5,854 nt of DNA from Candidatus Latescibacterota bacterium. GTDB taxonomy: Bacteria; Latescibacterota; 4484-107. Made by a program: the position numbers and the translations under genes. The notes beneath the pieces are model-generated. The model had not been told where the DNA came from and searched no databases. It saw only the letters and a program-made list of their open reading frames with translations. Below are positions 1 through 5,799 of the stretch, piece by piece. The stretch is from assembly GCA_030613045.1 (NCBI GenBank), contig JAUWMS010000196.1:1-5854 (forward strand), given 5' to 3'. How positions within the stretch are numbered: the first letter of the stretch is position 1; every line of letters begins with the position of its first letter.

Positions 1-21
1 CATCTCGATCTCGGTTTTCAT
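1..21 (-). CDS. Start of the next minus-strand gene, cut by the window edge
   Basis: The minus strand shows an ATG at position 21, followed by six more open codons to the edge (MKTEIEM). An AAAAGGA Shine-Dalgarno-like sequence (29-35) lies 7 nt upstream, the same strength and spacing as for the confident genes here. It lies about 48 nt beyond the operon terminator, so it is either a separate unit with its own promoter or is reached by read-through. Seven residues do not identify a family. Formate dehydrogenase loci often continue with an accessory gene such as an FdhD-type sulfurtransferase, but nothing visible here supports that choice. Confidence 0.4.
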
Positions 22-68
22 CTCTCGGTCCTTTTGGGCAATACGCGCCGAAAAAACGCTATGAGCAC

Positions 69-121
69 AAAAAATAGGTTAAGGTTGAAAAGACCGCAAT
101 GGGGTGTCTCAACCTTAACCT
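69..121 (-). terminator. Intrinsic (Rho-independent) terminator of the formate dehydrogenase operon
   Basis: A perfect 13-bp inverted repeat pairs 76-88 (AGGTTAAGGTTGA) with 109-121, around a 20-nt loop. Read on the minus strand, the stem is followed by A and then six U residues (74 down to 69). It lies about 65 nt after the TAG stop of the catalytic subunit, which fits the end of the operon transcript. The stem is not very GC-rich, but its length and the U-tract make the call good. On the plus strand the stem is followed by TTTCCTTTTC, so weak bidirectional action is possible. No plus-strand gene is seen to use it. Confidence 0.85.
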
Positions 122-185
122 TTCCTTTTCTCGCCCCTGGCCTTTCTTGAAGCGCTGCGTTCTTCGCACCTTTTCGGTGAGCAGT

Positions 186-2873
186 CTATATCCGCTCAAT
201 CTGCACCGCAGCCACCTTATATTCCGGGATCTTGGCCTTCGGATCGAGTGCGTCGTTGGTCAGGATATTCGCCGGGGCCTCCCGGAAATGGAACGGTGCA
301 AACACACATCCCACATCCGGCCAATCTGTGACCTTCGCCTTCATCTCCGTTTCCCCTCGACGAGATCGCACCCGCACCCGCTCTCCATCCTGAATCCCCA
401 TCCGTTCCGTATCCGCCGGATTGATCTCGATATACCCCTCCGGAACAATGGCATCTAACGGTTTGGACCGCCGGGAAAGCGAGCCGGTGTGGAAATGATA
501 GAGCACCCGCCCCGTACTCAGCAGGAAAGGATACTCCTCGTCTGGCCACTCCGCTGGCGGGATGAAGTCCACGGGCGTAAACATCCCCTTCCCCCGAGAG
601 AACGTTCCCTTGTGCAGATAGGGCGTCCCCGGATGATCCCGATCCGTACACGGCCACTGCAAGCCGTCCCCGTCCAGACGGTCGTAGTGCATCCCGCCAT
701 AGATCGGCGTCAGCGAGGCGGTCTCCTCCATAATATCGGAAGGATCCGCATAGTGCATATCCACTCCCATTCTCCGGGCGACTTCGCACACGATCTCCCA
801 ATCCTGACGGCTGTCTCCCACATTCGGGATGGCCTTCCGCACCCGCTGCACGCGCCGTCCCGTGTTCGTGAACGTCCCATCTTTCTCCGCAAACGATACC
901 CCCGGCAACACCACATCCGCCATCTGGGCCGTCTCCGTCAGAAAAAGGTCCTGCACCACTAAGAAGTCCAGATTTTCCAGCGCTTCCCGCACGTGATTAA
1001 GGTTCGGATCGCTCATCATGGGATTTTCCGCCATCACATAAAGCCCCTTAATCCGTCCCTCTGCGGCCGCATTCATGATTTCCACTACCGTCAGTCCGAT
1101 CTCGCCGGAAAGTTTTGTGTCCCAGGCTTCCTCGAATTTTTTTCGGATCGCTTCGTCCGTTACTTTCTGATATCCTGAGAAGACATTAGGTAACGCTCCT
1201 AAGTCACACGCGCCCTGGACGTTATTCTGTCCCCGAAGCGGATTGACGCCGGTGGATTCCCGACCGATGTTCCCGGTCAGCATTGCCAGATTCGCGGTGG
1301 AGAGCACATTATCCACGCCGGTCGTATGCTGCGTGATCCCCATCGAATACACGAGGGTGGCGCGCTCCGCCCCGGCATAAATCCGCGCGGCCTCCACAAT
1401 TTGCTCCGCCGGAATCCCCGTGATCTCCGCCACGCGCTCCGGCGTATATTCCTCCATCACCTTCCTGAACTCCTCGAACCCCTCCGTGCGCTCCGCAATA
1501 AACGCCTCGTCCTGCAAGCCCTCTTTGAGGATCACGTGCATCATCCCATTCATCCACGCCACGTCCGTCCCGTTCTTCTGACGCAGCCACACCGTCGCGT
1601 ACTCCGACAATTCGATCCCCCGCGGATCCGCGAGGATCAGTTTGGCCCCCTTAAACGTGACCGCGTGCTTGATCAAATTCCCGATCACCGGATGCGCCTC
1701 CGTCGTATTCGATCCCGTGACCAGAATCACGTCCGCGTCCCCGATCTCCCGCACCGAATTGGTCATCGCGCCACTTCCGAACGCCGTGGCCAATCCCACC
1801 ACCGTGGAGGCATGGCACAGCCGTGCACAATGGTCCACGTTATTCGTCCCGAAGGCCGTGCGCACGAACTTCTGGAACACGAAATTTTCCTCATTCGTGC
1901 ACTTGGCCGAAGACAGCCCCGCCAGGCTATCTGAGCCGTACTGCGCCTTCAATCCCAGAAACTTAGACGCCACCAACTCCAGGGCCTCGTCCCATGTGGC
2001 CGGCTCCAACTTCCCGTTTCTTCGGATCAAAGGCTCCGCCAGCCGATCCGGGTGATGCACAAAATCCAGACCGAACCGCCCCTTTACGCACAACTGTCCC
2101 CGATTGTCCGGCCCGTCGTCCGCGCCCAGTACCTTCACGATCCGGTCGGCCTTGATGTACAGATCCATCTGACAGCCCACGCCACAATACACACACGTCG
2201 TCCGCACGGTCCGAAATTCCCAGGGCCGTCCCTGAAACCGCGCCAGTTTCTCCGTAATCGCTCCCGTCGGACACGCCTGCACGCACGCTCCGCAGGACAC
2301 ACAATCCGTTTCCCGCAGCGGCTGATTCAAACCTGCCACGATAAGCGACTCGCTCCCCCGGTGGGCCACGTCGTACACCCCCTGTACCGCCACCTCCGCG
2401 CACGCCCGCACACACCGACCGCAAAGGATGCACCGACTGGGATCAATGCGGATCACCTCACTGGACTCGTCCACCTTACAATCGGACGCCAAAGCCGGGA
2501 ACCGCACCCGCTCGATCCCCAACTCGTACGCCAGATCCTGCAACTCGCACGCTCCATTGTGCTCACAAAGCAAACAATTGTGATCCCCCTCCGACAGCAG
2601 CAACTCCACGATCATCCGCCGGTATTCCGTCAACTCCTCATCCGTCGTGGTAACTTCCATCCCTTCCCGAACCGGCATCCCACACGATGCAACCACCCCC
2701 GGAGCACCCTTGATCTTTACTACGCACAGCCGGCAATTTCCGGAGATGCTCAATCCTTCTTTATAGCACAGATGCGGGATACGAATGCCCGCAGCCAGCG
2801 CCGTTTGCAGGATCATCGTTCCCGCGTCGGCGATGACTTCTTTTCCATCTATTGTCAGACGTATGCTATCCAT
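186..2873 (-). CDS. fdhF: NAD(P)+-linked formate dehydrogenase, catalytic (alpha) subunit, Cys type with NuoG-like N-terminus
   Basis: This 895-residue protein oxidises formate to CO2 (reversibly in some relatives) at a Mo/W-bis-pyranopterin centre; it could equally be named fdhA or fdsA. Domains in order: a [2Fe-2S] ferredoxin fold (C36, C47, C50, C64); a NuoG-type His-Cys [4Fe-4S] site (H98, C100, C103, C109); two ferredoxin [4Fe-4S] motifs (C148/C151/C154/C158 and C191/C194/C197/C201); the catalytic-domain [4Fe-4S] site (C227, C230, C234, C262) with K264 two residues on; the molybdopterin domain; and a C-terminal dinucleotide-binding domain (about 780-895). The metal ligand is Cys353, codon TGC, in ARLCHAS, with the conserved His354 next to it. 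Arg548 in NPLRGQNNVQG matches the formate-binding arginine (E. coli FdhF R333). That motif separates formate dehydrogenase from nitrate reductase relatives. The length is usual for soluble three-subunit enzymes. The start at 2873 is chosen because an AAAGGAG site lies 6 nt upstream and homology begins there. No Tat signal is seen, so it is cytoplasmic. Confidence 0.96.
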   Translation of the reverse strand: MDSIRLTIDGKEVIADAGTMILQTALAAGIRIPHLCYKEGLSISGNCRLCVVKIKGAPGVVASCGMPVREGMEVTTTDEELTEYRRMIVELLLSEGDHNCLLCEHNGACELQDLAYELGIERVRFPALASDCKVDESSEVIRIDPSRCILCGRCVRACAEVAVQGVYDVAHRGSESLIVAGLNQPLRETDCVSCGACVQACPTGAITEKLARFQGRPWEFRTVRTTCVYCGVGCQMDLYIKADRIVKVLGADDGPDNRGQLCVKGRFGLDFVHHPDRLAEPLIRRNGKLEPATWDEALELVASKFLGLKAQYGSDSLAGLSSAKCTNEENFVFQKFVRTAFGTNNVDHCARLCHASTVVGLATAFGSGAMTNSVREIGDADVILVTGSNTTEAHPVIGNLIKHAVTFKGAKLILADPRGIELSEYATVWLRQKNGTDVAWMNGMMHVILKEGLQDEAFIAERTEGFEEFRKVMEEYTPERVAEITGIPAEQIVEAARIYAGAERATLVYSMGITQHTTGVDNVLSTANLAMLTGNIGRESTGVNPLRGQNNVQGACDLGALPNVFSGYQKVTDEAIRKKFEEAWDTKLSGEIGLTVVEIMNAAAEGRIKGLYVMAENPMMSDPNLNHVREALENLDFLVVQDLFLTETAQMADVVLPGVSFAEKDGTFTNTGRRVQRVRKAIPNVGDSRQDWEIVCEVARRMGVDMHYADPSDIMEETASLTPIYGGMHYDRLDGDGLQWPCTDRDHPGTPYLHKGTFSRGKGMFTPVDFIPPAEWPDEEYPFLLSTGRVLYHFHTGSLSRRSKPLDAIVPEGYIEINPADTERMGIQDGERVRVRSRRGETEMKAKVTDWPDVGCVFAPFHFREAPANILTNDALDPKAKIPEYKVAAVQIERI

Positions 2874-2879
2874 TCCAAA

Positions 2880-2886
2880 CTCCTTT
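2880..2886 (-). promoter_or_regulatory. Ribosome-binding site that fixes the catalytic-subunit start
   Basis: AAAGGAG on the minus strand lies 6 nt before the ATG at 2873. The frame stays open upstream to an ATG at 2978, but that extension runs through the hairpin-rich spacer, while the ferredoxin fold begins right after the ATG at 2873. This site therefore rules out the longer 930-residue version. Confidence 0.88.
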
Positions 2887-2932
2887 CTCAGTAACCTCGC
2901 CCCAACACGAAGAACGTAGCGCGTGGTGAGTG

Positions 2933-3054
2933 GTGAAACGCTCCCAAAAAGCCGCTTTTCCAGTGCGCTAAACCGCACGGCTCGGCAGAGCCCCCTTCCA
3001 TTTCACGCAGCACGTTTCACGCCTTACGCGTCCTCTGCGATCTCGCGGTGAAAC
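2933..3054. repeat. Structured spacer: three adjacent hairpins enclosed by GTGAAACG/CGTTTCAC inverted repeats
   Basis: The 183-nt gap between the NuoF-like and catalytic genes is the longest inside the operon. It holds three small palindromes almost end to end: AAAAGC-C-GCTTTT (2947-2959), GTGCG-N6-CGCAC (2963-2978) and GGCTC-GGCA-GAGCC (2979-2992). They are enclosed by a perfect 8-bp inverted pair, GTGAAACG (2933-2940) and CGTTTCAC (3013-3020). The octamer TTTCACGC occurs twice (3001-3008 and 3015-3022), and GTGAAAC recurs at 3048-3054 beside the NuoF stop codon. This looks like a dispersed intergenic repeat of REP/BIME style. It might stabilise the upstream mRNA or set the subunit ratio; that role is inference. 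No transposase gene or terminal repeat is seen. Confidence 0.6.
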
Positions 3055-3056
3055 AC

Positions 3057-4355
3057 TCAATAACACACGCCAGCTCTACAAATTCCCCGCGTATGCTCCA
3101 TCACCTCCTCTTTGAAATACTTCAGGATACTGGAGATGGGCAATACGGGGGAAGCCCCCAATGCGCAAAGCGAAGTCGCTTTCATCCCCTCCGCAGTCGT
3201 AAGCATAAGATCCACATCTCTCTCCGTTCCCCTTCCATCCGAAAGTCGGCAGGCCAGCTCGTAGAGTTGCTTGGTTCCCACCCGGCAGGGCGCGCATTTG
3301 CCACACGACTCGTGCACAAAAAATTTCAGGAAACACTTCAGCATATCCACTACACACGTCGTATCGTTCATCACCAACAGCGCGCCGGAACCCAATACCG
3401 CCCCTTTACCCAACATGGAAGCGTAATCTATGGGCACGTCCAACATGTCCTCCCCCAACAAAGCCCCGGCACTTCCTCCGAGCTGAGCGGCTTTGAAACG
3501 ACCGACCATCCCGCCCCCGTCCTCCTCGATGAGTTGCCTCAGCGTCGTTCCCATAGGCATCTCGACGGTTCCCCGATTGCGCACATGGCCGGACAGCGTA
3601 AACAGCTTCGTGCCCGAAGAGGATTCCGTGCCTATGCTCGTAAACCATGAACTCCCCTTGAGAAGAATCAACGGAATGTTGGCGAGGGTCTCCACATTAT
3701 TCACATTGGTGGGCATCCCCCAAAGCCCCGCCTGCGCCGGAAACGGAGGCCGAACCCGCGGCTGACCGCGTCGCCCCTCCAACGATTCGAGCAGAGCCGT
3801 CTCCTCTCCACACACGTAAGATCCGGCTCCCTCGTGGATCGTCAGGTGGAAACTGAAATCGCTGTTCAAAATACGATCCCCGAGCAAATGGTGCTCCTCC
3901 GCCTGCGCCACGGCCTTTTTGAACCGCCGAATCGCCTCCGCATATTCCCCCCGAATATACACATAGCCATACCGCGCCCCAATCGCATAGCCCCCGATGA
4001 TCATCCCCTCGATGATTCGATGGGGGTCTCCCTCCATCAACAACCGGTCTTTGAACGTGCCCGGCTCCCCTTCGTCCCCATTGCACACCATATACTTGAT
4101 CTCGGATTGCTCTTTCGCGGCAAACTCCCACTTCAGTCCGGTGGGAAATCCGGCCCCTCCCCGTCCACGAAGCCCCGAAGCCTTCACCTCATCCACCACT
4201 TCTTCCGGCGTCCTCTGAAGAAGCACCTTGCGCACCGTCTCATATCCGCCATGCTGCATCACCTCGTATATGTTCTCCGGGTCCACAATCCCACAATGCT
4301 CCAGTACCACACGCTCCCTTGGATCCGTCAAAATATGCCCTTTTAGAAACGTCAT
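3057..4355 (-). CDS. nuoF: NuoF-like FMN/[4Fe-4S] NAD(P)H-oxidising subunit of formate dehydrogenase (beta, FdsB type)
   Basis: The 432-residue protein is the diaphorase subunit. It holds FMN, binds NAD(P)H, and passes electrons between the catalytic subunit and NAD(P)+. The flavin/nucleotide-binding segments are intact: GLRGRGGAGFPTG (61-73), CNGDEGEPGTFKDR (91-104) and GAGSYVCGEETALLESLEG (176-194). The [4Fe-4S] ligands are C351, C354 and C357 (ESCGKCAPCRVGT) and C397 (SLCALG). After C397 it reads ALGASPVLP, where most NuoF proteins have GLGQxAPNPV. It lacks the N-terminal thioredoxin-like extension found in some FdsB proteins and the C-terminal two-cluster ferredoxin domain of HydB/HndC relatives, but keeps their CxAGVC tail (CRAGVCY, then TGA). 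The start at 4355 has a GGGGGA site 5 nt upstream. It lies 54 nt after the NuoE-like gene and should be cotranscribed. The nuoF name is by family; the neighbours say formate dehydrogenase, not complex I. Confidence 0.94.
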   Translation of the reverse strand: MTFLKGHILTDPRERVVLEHCGIVDPENIYEVMQHGGYETVRKVLLQRTPEEVVDEVKASGLRGRGGAGFPTGLKWEFAAKEQSEIKYMVCNGDEGEPGTFKDRLLMEGDPHRIIEGMIIGGYAIGARYGYVYIRGEYAEAIRRFKKAVAQAEEHHLLGDRILNSDFSFHLTIHEGAGSYVCGEETALLESLEGRRGQPRVRPPFPAQAGLWGMPTNVNNVETLANIPLILLKGSSWFTSIGTESSSGTKLFTLSGHVRNRGTVEMPMGTTLRQLIEEDGGGMVGRFKAAQLGGSAGALLGEDMLDVPIDYASMLGKGAVLGSGALLVMNDTTCVVDMLKCFLKFFVHESCGKCAPCRVGTKQLYELACRLSDGRGTERDVDLMLTTAEGMKATSLCALGASPVLPISSILKYFKEEVMEHTRGICRAGVCY

Positions 4356-4409
4356 CGTAATCCCCCACTTTTAGAGCAACCTGTGCTGTTCCATCGCCCA
4401 GCCCAGACG

Positions 4410-4841
4410 CTAATAGGTACTCAGAATCTCCTGAATCTTCTCCGGCGTGAGATTTCCATAAAGCTCCTCGTTGATCATCATCGCCGGAGATTCCTCGCAG
4501 GCTCCGAGACAACTCGTTTCCTCCAGCGTGAATTTACCATCCGAGGTCGTCTCACCGACCCCGATCTTCAGCGTATCTTTGAGGACGCCGAGAACGGTCC
4601 CGGATCCCATCAGATGACAGGACCCACTGGTGCACACCCGGATAATATATTCTCCCCGAGGCTGGAGACTAAACATAGAATAAAACGTAACCACCCCATA
4701 TATATCGCTCTCCGTAATCCCCGTCTCCCGAGCAATCTCTTTCAACCGCTCCTCCGGGATATAATTCCGCCCACTTTCCCTCTGAGCCCGATGCAAAAGC
4801 CCCAGCACATCGGCTCTATCCGTTGCATCCGCCGGTTTCAT
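4410..4841 (-). CDS. nuoE: NuoE-like [2Fe-2S] subunit of formate dehydrogenase (gamma, FdsG type)
   Basis: This 143-residue protein has the thioredoxin-like [2Fe-2S] fold of the 24-kDa complex I subunit. An N-terminal helical part (about 10-60, with NYIPEERLKEIA and the family segment YGVVTFYSMF at 48-57) precedes the cluster domain. The four ligands are C70 and C75 (CTSGSCHLMG) and C111 and C115 (ETSCLGACEESPA), giving the classical C-x4-C-x35-C-x3-C spacing. In relatives this cluster sits near the FMN of the NuoF partner and acts as an accessory electron site. The start at 4841 is preferred over an in-frame ATG at 4898 because an AGGAGG site lies 7 nt upstream. The longer form would overlap the end of mobA and add residues foreign to the family. 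It comes first among the three structural genes, as in fdsGBA operons. Confidence 0.94.
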   Translation of the reverse strand: MKPADATDRADVLGLLHRAQRESGRNYIPEERLKEIARETGITESDIYGVVTFYSMFSLQPRGEYIIRVCTSGSCHLMGSGTVLGVLKDTLKIGVGETTSDGKFTLEETSCLGACEESPAMMINEELYGNLTPEKIQEILSTY

Positions 4842-4848
4842 ACCTTTG

Positions 4849-4854
4849 CCTCCT
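4849..4854 (-). promoter_or_regulatory. Ribosome-binding site that fixes the NuoE-like start
   Basis: AGGAGG on the minus strand is a full Shine-Dalgarno match, 7 nt before the ATG at 4841. It favours that start over the ATG at 4898, which lies within the last codons of mobA. Confidence 0.85.
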
Positions 4855-4865
4855 GAGTAATATGC

Positions 4866-4879
4866 AATGAGGAATGAGG
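4866..4879. repeat. Tandem AATGAGG pair in the mobA-nuoE spacer
   Basis: Two perfect, touching copies of AATGAGG (4866-4872 and 4873-4879) fill part of the 46-nt gap between mobA and the NuoE-like gene. Just beyond, the mobA 3' end contains CTTCACGC (4893-4900), one base off the TTTCACGC octamer seen twice in the nuoF-fdhF spacer. It may be remnant intergenic repeat sequence. The copy number is too small for a confident class. Confidence 0.4.
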
Positions 4880-4887
4880 CGCCTTCT

Positions 4888-5511
4888 TTATACTTCACGC
4901 TTCATTGCAGCGATCTGAAGTGCCCGTTCGTACTCCGCCCGCGTATTGATATTGGTGAACATCCTCCCCGCTTCATCGAACCGCCCGATCTCGTCTTCCC
5001 CCACGATCCGAACCCGAACCTGCTCCAAAAAATCCGTGACCTTTAACCGTCCCTCCTCAAGCTGTCTTTGGATCGGTTTCAGACAAGTCCTGGAATATAC
5101 CGCACACAGCGGCTCATATCCGCTTGCAGTCTTCGGAATGACCACGTCCCATCCCTCGGCCTGCGCCACTAAAAAGTTCAGAAAATCGGACCGAATAAGC
5201 GGGGTATCGCACGCCAAAACCAGACTATACTCCGTCTCCGCAATCACCAGTCCGGTATAGATCCCTCCCAGGCACCCACAATTCGGACGAATATCTTCCC
5301 TCACCCTCAGCCCAAGCGAGCAAAACGTTTCCTCCGAATTTGCGATCACCCACACCTTCTCCGCCACCGAGGAAAGCACCTCCACGGCACGGCCGATAAG
5401 CGTATCTTCCCCCCACGGCAGCAAGGCCTTGTTCATCCTGATCCGCCGACTTTTTCCTCCGGCCAACACCACCCCGGTGCTTTCGTTCTTTTGACTGGTT
5501 TCTCCGCTCAC
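4888..5511 (-). CDS. mobA: Molybdenum cofactor guanylyltransferase MobA
   Basis: MobA transfers GMP from GTP to Mo-molybdopterin, giving the guanine dinucleotide cofactor that formate dehydrogenases of the DMSO-reductase family need. The 207-residue protein has the nucleotidyltransferase N-terminus GVVLAGGKS (13-21) with lysine K28, the metal-binding LACDTPL (99-105, D102), the family segment GYEPLCAVYSRTCL (131-144), and the C-terminal FTNINTRAEYERA. The glycine-rich loop reads SRRIRMNK where the family usually has SxRMGxxK, so the usual Met-Gly is Ile-Arg. The start is uncertain. A GTG at 5511 is chosen because an AAAGGA site lies 4 nt upstream and it puts the GVVLAGG motif at the usual distance from the N-terminus. 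An in-frame ATG at 5592 would add 27 residues drawn from an inverted repeat and has no ribosome-binding site. It lies 46 nt before the NuoE-like gene, so cofactor supply is probably coupled to the enzyme. Confidence 0.9.
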   Translation of the reverse strand: MSGETSQKNESTGVVLAGGKSRRIRMNKALLPWGEDTLIGRAVEVLSSVAEKVWVIANSEETFCSLGLRVREDIRPNCGCLGGIYTGLVIAETEYSLVLACDTPLIRSDFLNFLVAQAEGWDVVIPKTASGYEPLCAVYSRTCLKPIQRQLEEGRLKVTDFLEQVRVRIVGEDEIGRFDEAGRMFTNINTRAEYERALQIAAMKREV

Positions 5512-5545
5512 GGGATCCTTTGAAAGAAAACAAGGTGAATTAAAT

Positions 5546-5591
5546 TGGGGACTGGCGACGGCTGAAATAAACCTCCAATCACCAGTCCCCA
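5546..5591. repeat. 10-bp perfect inverted repeat in the mobA leader
   Basis: TGGGGACTGG (5546-5555) pairs perfectly with CCAGTCCCCA (5582-5591) across a 26-nt loop. In a minus-strand transcript the hairpin forms about 35 nt before the GTG start of mobA and is followed by AAUUUAAUU. That is not a strong U-tract, so I do not call it a terminator. It could be an attenuator-like leader element or a dispersed intergenic repeat. It overlaps the in-frame ATG at 5592, which is one reason to doubt that start. Confidence 0.6.
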
Positions 5592-5710
5592 TAATGCGGG
5601 CATTCTGAGTGAAATACTAAGCCCTCGCCAGTTTTCTCCCACTTAGCGGCAGAAAAGCGATCTATCTTCCCTTCGCAGGTGGGCAAAAGGCGGGAAATGA
5701 GGGCGCACAC

Positions 5711-5753
5711 AGCGAGCACCGCCTTGAGTACGGTTTGTGGCCAGGTACTCGCT
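5711..5753. repeat. Two competing hairpins upstream of mobA
   Basis: AGCGAGCACC (5711-5720) can pair with GGTACTCGCT (5744-5753) as a 10-bp stem; the one mismatch becomes a U-G wobble in a minus-strand RNA. Inside it, GAGTAC (5726-5731) can pair with GTACTC (5745-5750). Both use 5745-5750, so only one can form at a time. No U-tract follows. It starts 7 nt after a TAA in the possible upstream reading frame, so it may mark the 3' end of an upstream transcript. The rest of 5592-5710 shows no gene or promoter that I can support. Confidence 0.4.
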
Positions 5754-5799
5754 CAGGGTTTTACGCACCCTCTTTTCTTCCATACAGCCAGTAATAGAT

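Noticed and set aside
1815..1817. Possible selenocysteine at the formate dehydrogenase metal site
   Set aside because: The codon on the minus strand is TGC (cysteine), not TGA, so this enzyme is the Cys form.
2052..2894. Long plus-strand open frame (280 codons) opposite the catalytic subunit
   Set aside because: It is a His/Arg/Pro-rich antisense shadow of a confidently identified gene. The same holds for the other plus-strand frames at 1326-1934, 3834-4346 and 4383-4856.
2874..2978. Upstream start giving a 930-residue catalytic subunit
   Set aside because: The added 35 residues come from the hairpin-rich spacer and the ATG at 2978 has no clear ribosome-binding site. The ATG at 2873 has AAAGGAG at good spacing and begins right at the ferredoxin fold.
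2933..3054. CRISPR array or insertion sequence end in the nuoF-fdhF spacer
   Set aside because: The repeats are 7-8 nt, unevenly spaced and partly inverted. There are no regular spacers, no cas or transposase gene, and no target duplication.
4842..4898. Upstream start for the NuoE-like subunit at 4898
   Set aside because: It would overlap the mobA end and include repeat-derived residues. The AGGAGG site fits the ATG at 4841.
4888..5511. MocA (cytidylyltransferase) instead of MobA
   Set aside because: The short length, the LACDTPL and EPLCAVYS segments and the FTNINT tail fit MobA better, and formate dehydrogenases of this family use the guanine dinucleotide cofactor.
5512..5592. ATG start for mobA at 5592
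   Set aside because: It lies in an inverted repeat, lacks a ribosome-binding site, and adds 27 residues not expected before the GVVLAGG motif.
5594..5640. Sigma-70-like promoter ahead of mobA (TTAGTA, 18 nt, CATTAT)
   Set aside because: Both boxes are poor matches in a region with several equally weak alternatives, and the operon may start beyond the window.
5643..5783. Minus-strand 46-codon frame beginning MEEKRVRKTLSEYLA
   Set aside because: There is no ribosome-binding site before its ATG, it overlaps the possible upstream tail and the hairpins, and its second half is Arg/Pro/His-rich with no family I recognise. It cannot be excluded, but the support is too weak.
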